Under the pieces are notes generated by a model. The model searched no databases, had not been told where the DNA came from, and saw only the letters and a program-made list of their open reading frames with translations. The position numbers and the translations under genes were made by a program. A stretch of DNA of 28,218 bases from a virus, in the IMG/VR virus record IMGVR_UViG_3300044511_000147, positions 1 to 28,218 of that record. One strand, written 5' to 3'. The number at the start of each line of letters is the position of its first letter. Position 1 is the first letter of the stretch. Positions 21,857 through 27,631 of this stretch are shown in pieces.

Positions 21857-22189
21857 ATGGAAAGATATTATGACAATGACCCCGACAACGAGAAAGAACC
21901 GTTCTTCGGATCAGAAGATGATGACAACGAAGAGATGGAGGAAGAGGCAATCGCCTTCATCGACCAGCAGAGCATCGTAGATATGATGCACATGGATCTC
22001 GCCCAAACCGAACTTAACCAACAGTTGCTCGGCAAAGCCATCGAGATTGCGAAACAGAGTTGGTTCTGGTGCTTCAAGAGCCCCGAGACCAAGATGAACG
22101 AGATCGAAACGATCTACAAACGGCTGATTCAAATGACTGAAGACGCCAAGAACGATGAATCAGAAGAAGGCGAAGAAAAAGAGGAGTAA
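21857..22189 (+). CDS. Acidic hypothetical protein
   Basis: 110 residues. The first 35 residues are nearly all Asp, Glu and Asn (DNDPDNEKEPFFGSEDDDNEE) and the end is Glu-rich (NDESEEGEEKEE). Between them is a helical core with Gln/Leu spacing (SIVDMMHMDLAQTELNQQLLGKAIEIAKQSWFW, then EIETIYKRLIQM). Acidic, helical small proteins in phages may be chaperones, DNA mimics or assembly factors; no motif decides. TGAGG precedes the ATG and it is 7 bases from the upstream stop, 2 bases from the next start. Confidence 0.75.
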   Translation: MERYYDNDPDNEKEPFFGSEDDDNEEMEEEAIAFIDQQSIVDMMHMDLAQTELNQQLLGKAIEIAKQSWFWCFKSPETKMNEIETIYKRLIQMTEDAKNDESEEGEEKEE

Positions 22190-22191
22190 CA

Positions 22192-22554
22192 ATGCCTTTC
22201 TACGAATTCCAATGCCAGAAGTGTAACCATAAGTACGACGAGCTATGCTCCTACGACGAAACTGGCAAATACCCCGACGTGAAGTGTCCCGAATGCGGGT
22301 CGAAGAAGAAGGATAAGCTGATCTCGAATTGCAGCTTCCAGTTCGCACAACCGGAAGGCACAGATAGGTGGAACAGCGACTCCACCGGCCACGATTACCG
22401 GTTCAAACACAACTTCCCAAAGGTAATGAAGGAAAGAGAAAAAGCTCAACAGGCGTCCCACATGGGGGCCAATCCCTACGGCGATACAAGTGAGGCAGAC
22501 ATTCAACTAGATACAGGCATCCATGACGCCGATTCAAGATCAGGTCTTTCTTGA
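22192..22554 (+). CDS. FmdB-type zinc ribbon protein
   Basis: 120 residues. MPFYEFQCQKCNHKYDE and VKCPECGSKKKDKLIS give the zinc ribbon C8-x-x-C11 and C32-x-x-C35 of the FmdB/CxxC_CxxC_SSSS family. FmdB-like proteins are putative transcriptional regulators; phage examples are common and uncharacterised. The C-terminal 70 residues are polar, with FKHNFPKVMKEREKAQ as a probable helix. GAGGAG lies before the ATG. The last 15 bases overlap the end of the minus-strand leader-bearing gene. Confidence 0.85.
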   Translation: MPFYEFQCQKCNHKYDELCSYDETGKYPDVKCPECGSKKKDKLISNCSFQFAQPEGTDRWNSDSTGHDYRFKHNFPKVMKEREKAQQASHMGANPYGDTSEADIQLDTGIHDADSRSGLS

Positions 22555-22929
22555 TCGTTTCATCCGCCGCCGCTTTTTGGCCGGTTCGCTTAGGGCATTG
22601 CCGATCTGATTGCCAATGTCCGCACCGGCCATGATGCCAAGCGTGTTGCCGAAGTTGCCAGCCCCTCGGGTCAAGAACCCGCCAGCCAGTCCACCCAACA
22701 AACCCCCAATAAGGCCCTCGTCCTGAGATTTATCAGCTTCACGAAGCTGTGGCACTTCATAGTGCTTCTTTTTCTTCTTGTTCCACTCGTACTCGTCAGG
22801 ATACATGTCCTCGACCTGATTCGAGCCCCAAACACGACGTACCATCGGTATACAGATACGGCTAAAGCCAGCAATATCTGCTGTCGAAGTACCTGTCTCA
22901 TCAAACTGTAGGAATTCTTTGAATCTCAT
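22540..22929 (-). CDS. Leader-bearing glycine-zipper protein
   Basis: 129 residues beginning MRFKEFLQFDETG; 9 of the first 11 residues match the leader at 13302-13538. F9-D-E11 is a possible cleavage site. The middle holds basic runs (EWNKKKKKHYEVPQ), followed by a Gly-zipper stretch (GLIGGLLGGLAGGFLTRGAGNFGNTLGIMAGADIG) that might insert into a membrane or pack helices, and a very basic end (KKRRRMKRSRKT). A longer upstream frame exists but lacks the leader and reads through the preceding gene in another frame. Second gene of a two-gene unit. A virion protein that enters with the DNA is a reasonable guess. Confidence 0.75.
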   Translation of the reverse strand: MRFKEFLQFDETGTSTADIAGFSRICIPMVRRVWGSNQVEDMYPDEYEWNKKKKKHYEVPQLREADKSQDEGLIGGLLGGLAGGFLTRGAGNFGNTLGIMAGADIGNQIGNALSEPAKKRRRMKRSRKT

Positions 22930-22936
22930 GGTGATC

Positions 22937-23521
22937 TCACATTGGAGGAGCGCCGCCCGGTGGTGCGCCGCCCGGAGGAGCCCCACCCGGAGGAGCGCCG
23001 CCCGGTGCTCCACCGGGTCCGCCCATTGCGCCCGGTTGGGCACCGCCCACCTTAGCGAACGGAACTACCATCATATCCTGTAGTTCTTCCTCGCCAACGA
23101 TGACGGTCTCGTCGTTCACGGGGCCGTTGTAGTACATTGGCCGCTCGCCCTTCTTATATGGGAGGGTAAACGACTTTGGCTCCATCAATTTCTTCTGTTT
23201 CAACTGATATGTCACGGAATAGTTCCCGTCTGGTCGCTTTTCCACCGACGCATCCACGGGACCACTAACCAAGTAACCCCACTTCGACGAGTAGTCTGGT
23301 ACTTGCCAGACTGTAATGCTATTGCCCTCAAGGGCAGCGGTCATGCCTTCGTCATCCATGCCGAGGCCCCGTTCGAGAGAATCGAAGTGGTGCTTGTTCG
23401 TTTTACTGTCCGGGTTGCCGGGGGCAGCAGGAGCACCGCCCATCGACGGAGCGGCCTCATCCTCTCGGATAGAGATGTTGATGGGGTGCCGTCTCATAAA
23501 CTCTCGAAATCTATGGGTCAT
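22937..23521 (-). CDS. Leader-bearing protein with Gly-Ala-Pro repeat tail
   Basis: 194 residues starting MTHRFREFMRRHPINISIREDE. FREFM matches FKEFL of the other leaders, and I18-R-E20 or a nearby Glu could be the cleavage site. A structured middle (MTAALEGNSITVWQVPDYSSKWGYLV, then GNYSVTYQLKQKKLMEPKSFTLPYKKGE) looks beta-rich. The C-terminus is a tandem repeat of GGAPP with a 15-base DNA period. CTAGATA lies 5 bases before the ATG, inside the end of the HNH gene; there is no Shine-Dalgarno site. It is first of two co-oriented leader-bearing genes. Confidence 0.75.
   Translation of the reverse strand: MTHRFREFMRRHPINISIREDEAAPSMGGAPAAPGNPDSKTNKHHFDSLERGLGMDDEGMTAALEGNSITVWQVPDYSSKWGYLVSGPVDASVEKRPDGNYSVTYQLKQKKLMEPKSFTLPYKKGERPMYYNGPVNDETVIVGEEELQDMMVVPFAKVGGAQPGAMGGPGGAPGGAPPGGAPPGGAPPGGAPPM
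22940..23020 (-). repeat. Tandem 15-base repeats encoding GGAPP
   Basis: Four or more near-identical copies of a GC-rich 15-base unit encode GGAPP, with silent differences (cccggaggagc, cccggtggtgc). The tail is Pro/Gly/Ala only and likely unstructured. Copy number could change by slippage. Confidence 0.8.
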
Positions 23522-23526
23522 GCAGT

Positions 23527-23533
23527 TATCTAG
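23527..23533 (-). promoter_or_regulatory. Candidate late-type promoter box, CTAGATA
   Basis: CTAGATA is 5 bases before the ATG at 23521; its TAG is the stop codon of the HNH gene at 23530. Same box and similar spacing as at 13922, in front of the other leader-bearing gene pair. Confidence 0.55.
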
Positions 23534-24120
23534 CCCAGATCATGGTATTTCTTAAGCTCAGGCCGAATGTACTTCGTTGCAACTTCCAGCCATTGATTCG
23601 CCGTGAAGAAATTGCTCTTCAAGTTGTTACATCTATGACAAGCAAGAACAATGTTGCCTTCCTCATAGCCTCTTTCGTTGTCCATTCTGTCTACAGTAAG
23701 ACAAGATTTTGATCTACCTACAGTTTTGAGTGCCTCCTCCGAAACACCACAGTAATAGCACTCCCTCTTTTGCGATTCATGCCATTCATCAAAAGTCTTC
23801 TTCGATAAGAGAAAGGGGATAGACCGACTCTTGGCACAACCCTTCACACTGGAGTATTTTGATGTCTTGCTCCTCTTGACCCTGTGCTTCTCCAAACATT
23901 CAAGACACCAAGTCCCGCCGACAGCGCCGAGCGGCTCGCTACAATGAACACATAACCCAGCACGAATACGCTTGAGCCTCTTCTCTTTCTGTCTTAACCT
24001 TACTTCTTCACGATGCTTCGCACAATAACATGAAGAAACCGCGCGACCATCACAGTTCAGACACAAACCTAATTCCTTCCTCTTTATGCGATAAGCACGG
24101 GCGTAAGCAGCTTTGTTCAT
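23530..24120 (-). CDS. HNH endonuclease with N-terminal Cys-rich region
   Basis: 196 residues. The first half is basic with repeated Cys pairs (GLCLNCDGRAVSSCYCAKH, then GLCVHCSEPLGAVGGTWCLEC), probably zinc-binding DNA-recognition modules. The catalytic HNH part is CYYCGVSEEALKTVG, SCLTVDRMDNERGYEEGNIVLACHRCNNLKSN, with V-D-R-M-D, N and CHRCN. This layout is common in free-standing phage homing endonucleases. AAGGAG precedes the ATG. It stands upstream of the leader-bearing pair, and its stop codon lies within that pair's promoter box, so insertion here may have been selected to keep the box. Confidence 0.88.
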   Translation of the reverse strand: MNKAAYARAYRIKRKELGLCLNCDGRAVSSCYCAKHREEVRLRQKEKRLKRIRAGLCVHCSEPLGAVGGTWCLECLEKHRVKRSKTSKYSSVKGCAKSRSIPFLLSKKTFDEWHESQKRECYYCGVSEEALKTVGRSKSCLTVDRMDNERGYEEGNIVLACHRCNNLKSNFFTANQWLEVATKYIRPELKKYHDLG

Positions 24121-24129
24121 GGTTCTCCT

Positions 24130-24155
24130 TGTATGAATAAGAACGCTGTATGAAT
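24130..24155. repeat. Direct repeat TGTATGAAT in the intergenic region
   Basis: TGTATGAAT occurs at 24130-24138 and 24147-24155, a 17-base period, just upstream (minus strand) of the HNH start. Two copies in about 1.5 helical turns could bind a regulator, or be a short duplication. Weak evidence. Confidence 0.3.
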
Positions 24156-24197
24156 GATAATAGATCGCGTTCCTTTCAAAATACCATAACCAGTTGC

Positions 24198-24204
24198 TTA
24201 AATA
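24198..24204 (+). promoter_or_regulatory. Candidate late-type promoter box, TTAAATA
   Basis: TTAAATA within GCTTAAATACTAAGG is close to the T4 late box TATAAATA, 28 bases before the start at 24233. Here the mRNA would have a short leader containing AAAAGGGG, unlike the other boxes. Confidence 0.35.
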
Positions 24205-24232
24205 CTAAGGTCATTGCAGAAAAGGGGTGCAT

Positions 24233-24709
24233 TTGGAATCGCCGGGTTTTTCAAAGTTCAGAGCATTGATGGACATCTGGGATGAATACCTCCTCGAACA
24301 AGAGGATGAAAAGAACATCCGTGGTTTCATCGACAATCAAGGTCTGATCCTGTTCTTCAAGAAAGATAAGGATTACTTCGGGGCTGGCGAAGATAGCAGA
24401 ATCGTCTTCGCTCGTCTAAAGCATCCTGATGAGGACACTACGGACGGCTGGGCTGATGAAGCCAACTTCACGGCTATCAACCTCAGCAAGCTTGTCCGTG
24501 GCGAGCCCGGACAGCATGTATTTGGCAAGAACGACATCAAGAAGATCAAGGTTATGGACCAAGATACAGTTGTCGCCGCCTTGCAGAAAATTGCCAGTGA
24601 TTCAGGGGCACACTTTGGGACTATTAAGATCATCAAACTCGGCAACCTGATTCCATCGAAGCATGACCGCGACGACGCACCCAATTTTGTAAGAGCCGAC
24701 GAGGAATAA
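24233..24709 (+). CDS. Hypothetical protein with leader-like N-terminus
   Basis: About 158 residues. The frame has GTG at 24227, TTG at 24233 and ATG at 24269; AAAAGGGG suits the TTG best. Near the N-terminus FSKFRALMDIWDEYLLEQEDE resembles the F-[KR]-x-x-[LM] leaders with Glu sites elsewhere in the window, but only loosely. The body is alpha/beta (GFIDNQGLILFFKKDKDYFG, RIVFARLKHPDEDTTDGW, VVAALQKIASDSGAHFGTIKIIKLG) and acidic. I do not recognise it. It begins a plus-strand unit with the two following genes, 9 and 8 bases apart. Confidence 0.65.
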   Translation: MESPGFSKFRALMDIWDEYLLEQEDEKNIRGFIDNQGLILFFKKDKDYFGAGEDSRIVFARLKHPDEDTTDGWADEANFTAINLSKLVRGEPGQHVFGKNDIKKIKVMDQDTVVAALQKIASDSGAHFGTIKIIKLGNLIPSKHDRDDAPNFVRADEE

Positions 24710-24718
24710 GAGGTAACT

Positions 24719-25114
24719 ATGCCATCCCTACTTGAATTGCAAGACCTGTACAACGAAGCTCTTGTAAGAGAGATCATCGAAAAGACGAAATCCTGCGGTG
24801 TCGTCTGGAACAGTTTGGGCGGAACTCAGTTCCAATCAACGGAAGTCCAGAGCAATCCACCGAGCCCAGACATCGTATGGAACTTCTTCATCACAAAGAT
24901 CCAGATCGGCAATGCCAGCTACAAGTACACGCTCGACATCAAGAAAGACGCCGTGGCTTATATCACCATCAACGATGGGCCACTGCCACACACCGCTCGC
25001 AATAGCGTGGTGAAGGAACTGTACGAAATCGTCGAGATCATCGTGCTCGAAATGGATTCCAAGCTCAAGGAGACCATCCGCTTCGTGCAGAACATTCAGG
25101 ACTGCCGTTCATAA
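24719..25114 (+). CDS. Hypothetical protein
   Basis: 131 residues, MPSLLELQDLYNEALVREIIEKTKS at the N-terminus, then a beta-rich middle (VWNFFITKIQIGNASYKYTLDIKKDAVAYITIND) and a long C-terminal helix (SVVKELYEIVEIIVLEMDSKLKETIRFVQNI). The layout of helix, sheet, helix is globular. No family is recognised. AGAGG is well spaced before the ATG. Lies between the leader-like protein and the gp4-like nuclease, so it may also be a late virion or assembly gene. Confidence 0.75.
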   Translation: MPSLLELQDLYNEALVREIIEKTKSCGVVWNSLGGTQFQSTEVQSNPPSPDIVWNFFITKIQIGNASYKYTLDIKKDAVAYITINDGPLPHTARNSVVKELYEIVEIIVLEMDSKLKETIRFVQNIQDCRS

Positions 25115-25122
25115 GGGAGATC

Positions 25123-25857
25123 ATGCCACTAACATTCGAAGACGCCGGTTTCGGAGCCAAGCGCAGATGGCAATGTTTCGTCTGCGGAAAGCAGTACGAA
25201 GACTATGCAGGCTACAAGGATCACGTCGTCACCGACCACGAAGAGGGCCGCGAGTGGATCAAGTGCCCTGATTGTGAGGCCCCGGTACGCGACATGAAGA
25301 TGCACTACGCCGCCAAACATCCCAATCGCGTCTTGCCGAAGGACTGCCAAACGAGGGTGGCAGTATGGTTCGACCATAAGCGTCAGAAGGATGGCACCAA
25401 GAAGCCCACGGCCCGAAAGACAAACTTCCGCAAGGGTAGCTTCACTTCGCAGAAGTGTGGGCGCGACTTCGTGTATCGCTCCGGGTTGGAAGAAGAGTTC
25501 TTTAACTTACTGGAAGAGGACGCGGACGTAGAAAGCTGGGCTGCTGAACCATTCAAAATCCCGTACTTCTGGCACAACGAATGGCACAACTATATCCCCG
25601 ACATCCGCATCAACTTCGTGGATGGTTCAACGGAAATATGGGAAGTGAAGCCCGCTAATCAAACGGACTATGAGCAGAATAAGTGCAAATGGGCCGCTGC
25701 GAACAATTACTGCTCGAACATCGGATGGGACTTCATCGTCATGACCGAGGTTGGTCTAGGCAAGTTCAAACACAAGATCAAGAAACAGCGTGGGGAGCTT
25801 GCTGAACTTCTGGCTGAGATTGAGTCTCGCCCGGAAGAGCCTGACCGTCCTTTGTAG
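25123..25857 (+). CDS. Zinc-finger PD-(D/E)XK nuclease, T4 gp4 head-completion-like
   Basis: 244 residues. Two C2H2-like zinc fingers stand at the N-terminus: C18, C21, H34, H39, and C48, C51, H61, H66. The C-terminal half is a nuclease core: VYRSGLEEEFFNLLEEDADVESWAAEPFKIPYF with Glu at 123-125, YIPDIRI with D160, WEVKP with E174 and K176, then KWAAANNYCSNIGWDFIVMTE. This order and the 'YRS.lE...l....V..W..E...IPY' run match phage head-completion nucleases such as T4 gp4 and TnsA-like enzymes. T4 gp4 has no fingers that I know of. AAGGGAG lies before the ATG. The last 80 bases overlap the opposite-strand gene at 25778. Confidence 0.8.
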   Translation: MPLTFEDAGFGAKRRWQCFVCGKQYEDYAGYKDHVVTDHEEGREWIKCPDCEAPVRDMKMHYAAKHPNRVLPKDCQTRVAVWFDHKRQKDGTKKPTARKTNFRKGSFTSQKCGRDFVYRSGLEEEFFNLLEEDADVESWAAEPFKIPYFWHNEWHNYIPDIRINFVDGSTEIWEVKPANQTDYEQNKCKWAAANNYCSNIGWDFIVMTEVGLGKFKHKIKKQRGELAELLAEIESRPEEPDRPL

Positions 25858-26098
25858 CATCCGCGAACATGGCGACGAGTCTGGGATTCGACTTCTTCCA
25901 CTCTTCTAAATGCTTTTCAAACTTGGCGTCGAGGATTCTCTCGGCCTGCCGCTGATGCACCTTGAACTCTTCGGGTGTAATCAACCCCTTTGTGTGAAGC
26001 AGGCTCTTCAGGGCCAGATTCTCCGCAAGGAGGAAACGGATCATATCCGTCGTGAAATAGAAAGTGTTGCGTGCGAGATCGTCTAACTTAGTTTCCAT
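25778..26098 (-). CDS. Small helical hypothetical protein
   Basis: 106 residues. METKLDDLARNTFYFTTDMIRFLLAENLALKSLLHTKGLI, then FKVHQRQAERILDAKFEKHLEEWKKSNPRL form two or three long helices with heptad-like spacing, probably a coiled coil. The last 22 residues (GQALPGETQSQPEVQQAPHAVS) look disordered. The start overlaps the glpX stop by 11 bases, so it is coupled to it, and its end overlaps the plus-strand nuclease gene by 80 bases. No family is recognised. Confidence 0.65.
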   Translation of the reverse strand: METKLDDLARNTFYFTTDMIRFLLAENLALKSLLHTKGLITPEEFKVHQRQAERILDAKFEKHLEEWKKSNPRLVAMFADATKDGQALPGETQSQPEVQQAPHAVS

Positions 26099-27056
26099 GT
26101 TGTGTCGTCATTCTCCTGATAGTGCCGCTCTCTGATCGCATCGTCAGAGAATGAGTCGTGATACCATCGCTGGTGAACTCCACTCCCTTCATCAACTTAC
26201 CATCCGTGATCCCGGTGGCGCAGAACATCACGTCGCCCTTCGCCAGATCTTCAAGTCCCAGCACATCATTAGGCTCCTGCAACAACTCACAGTTCTTGTC
26301 GGCCAGTTGGCACTGGAGATCGCCACCCATGCACTTCACGGCGGCTGCGGCGATCACCCCCTCGGGCGAGCCGCCGACCCCCAAGTAGAGATCGACGCCG
26401 CTGTCTGGGAAACAGGTGGCAAGACAGGCCGTCACATCACAGTCAGAAATGAGCTTGATGCGACAGCCCAAATTTCGCAACTTGGCGACCAGCGACTCGT
26501 GCCGTGGCCGGTCCAAACAACAAACCGTGACATGACGGACCTGCTTTTCAAGCGCCGCAGCAACGAGCGCGACATTATGTTCGACGGAGGCCCTGATGTC
26601 AGGCTGGAACCGCTTGGCAACCTTCGGCCCCACAGCCAGCTTCTTCATGTAGAAGGCGCTGGTCTTGAGGAAGTGCCCCTTGCGAGCCAGAGCAATCACA
26701 CTCATGGCCTCGTAACCACCCTTAGAAGTAGGCGTGGTGCCCTCGATTGGGTCCACAGCAATACTGTATTCCGGGCAGTTCCGCTCCATCTCTGGGCGAT
26801 CCTCAGAGTAGGTGAAATGGACGCTCTCGTTCTTGCCACAGCCGAGGATCTCGCCCTCATACAAGCCGTAGGACTCATCCTTCTTGCCCTCGCCGATGGC
26901 AATCTCAGCCAAGAAATTGATTCTGTTGAGACGGTCTCTCATGGCCTCGGTCGCCGCCTTGTCAGCAGCTTCCTTGTTGCCACGACCTACCCATTCGGCG
27001 GCTGAAATGGCCCCCGCTTCTGTGACGCGGATTAGGTCAAGATGGTGGTTCTTCAT
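26088..27056 (-). CDS. glpX: Class II fructose-1,6-bisphosphatase (GlpX-like)
   Basis: 322 residues, matching the usual GlpX length of about 330. Motifs: LIRVTEAGAISAAEWVGRGNKEAADKAATEAMR, IAIGEGKKDES with the metal-binding Glu/Asp, YSIAVDPIEGTTPTSKGGYEAMSVIAL (DPxEGTT), and LYLGVGGSPEGVIAAAAVKCMGG near the active-site C-terminus. The family removes the 1-phosphate of fructose-1,6-bisphosphate; cyanobacterial members also use sedoheptulose-1,7-bisphosphate. Carriage by a phage is uncommon. Start overlaps the cupin stop (ATGA). Context with HldE, a cupin and glycosyltransferase-like genes suggests a sugar-phosphate role. Confidence 0.92.
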   Translation of the reverse strand: MKNHHLDLIRVTEAGAISAAEWVGRGNKEAADKAATEAMRDRLNRINFLAEIAIGEGKKDESYGLYEGEILGCGKNESVHFTYSEDRPEMERNCPEYSIAVDPIEGTTPTSKGGYEAMSVIALARKGHFLKTSAFYMKKLAVGPKVAKRFQPDIRASVEHNVALVAAALEKQVRHVTVCCLDRPRHESLVAKLRNLGCRIKLISDCDVTACLATCFPDSGVDLYLGVGGSPEGVIAAAAVKCMGGDLQCQLADKNCELLQEPNDVLGLEDLAKGDVMFCATGITDGKLMKGVEFTSDGITTHSLTMRSESGTIRRMTTQHGN

Positions 27057-27628
27057 AGGTCAAACTCATTCTTATCCCACGACGGGACGTTGGAGATGTG
27101 GGGAATCTTCTTATCTTCGCAGGAGACTTCGTTCTTCTCCACCTTCGGGTTGGCGAAGTTGATGTCGGGCCGGATGAACGGCACATTCATCGGCGGGATC
27201 ACCACCTGAACTGTTGACGGCGGCTCGGTGTAAGTGCGGATCGGGAAGCCATTGTCCCCGTGATCAACCATCAAGTCGCGCGTTGTGCGGATACTATCAC
27301 TGTCTTCGTGGTGCGTCGAGAACTCAAAGATCACCGTGTCCACAATGCCTTGCATCTGATGCTTGACACCGGGGGCAACATGGAAGGCATGACCTTCAGA
27401 CAGTTCGATAGAACTTACGTGGCCTCCGTTCTCGTTGTGAGTAAACCAAATACGGCCCGACTCCACGAATAGAACCTCGTCCTTGACGTTATGGTGGTGA
27501 TAGCTGAGCCAGTGACCCTGCTTAATGAACAGCTTCTTGCCGCAATACTTGTCGCCATTGAAGATCCACATCTCATAGCCCCACGGCTTCTGGACGTACT
27601 TCATCGACAAGGGGAAAATTTGTGGCAT
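27053..27628 (-). CDS. Cupin protein, mannose-6-phosphate isomerase type
   Basis: 191 residues. YVQKPWGYEMWIFNGDKYCGKKLFI is the KPWGYE start of cupin-type phosphomannose isomerases. LSYHHHNVKDEVLFVESGRIWF carries the HxH...E metal site and FHVAPGVKHQMQG the later His. After the barrel (to about residue 120) a Pro/Asn-rich tail of 70 residues has no known motif. The enzyme family interconverts fructose-6-P and mannose-6-P, or has only a sugar-binding role. GGAGG precedes the ATG. It lies directly upstream of glpX, whose product would be fructose-6-phosphate. Confidence 0.85.
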   Translation of the reverse strand: MPQIFPLSMKYVQKPWGYEMWIFNGDKYCGKKLFIKQGHWLSYHHHNVKDEVLFVESGRIWFTHNENGGHVSSIELSEGHAFHVAPGVKHQMQGIVDTVIFEFSTHHEDSDSIRTTRDLMVDHGDNGFPIRTYTEPPSTVQVVIPPMNVPFIRPDINFANPKVEKNEVSCEDKKIPHISNVPSWDKNEFDL

Positions 27629-27631
27629 TGC

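Noticed and set aside
22507-22513. CTAGATA on the plus strand
   Set aside because: Inside the FmdB gene with no gene start just after it.
26151-27005. 284-residue plus-strand open frame
   Set aside because: Antisense to glpX; no motif and no proper start site.
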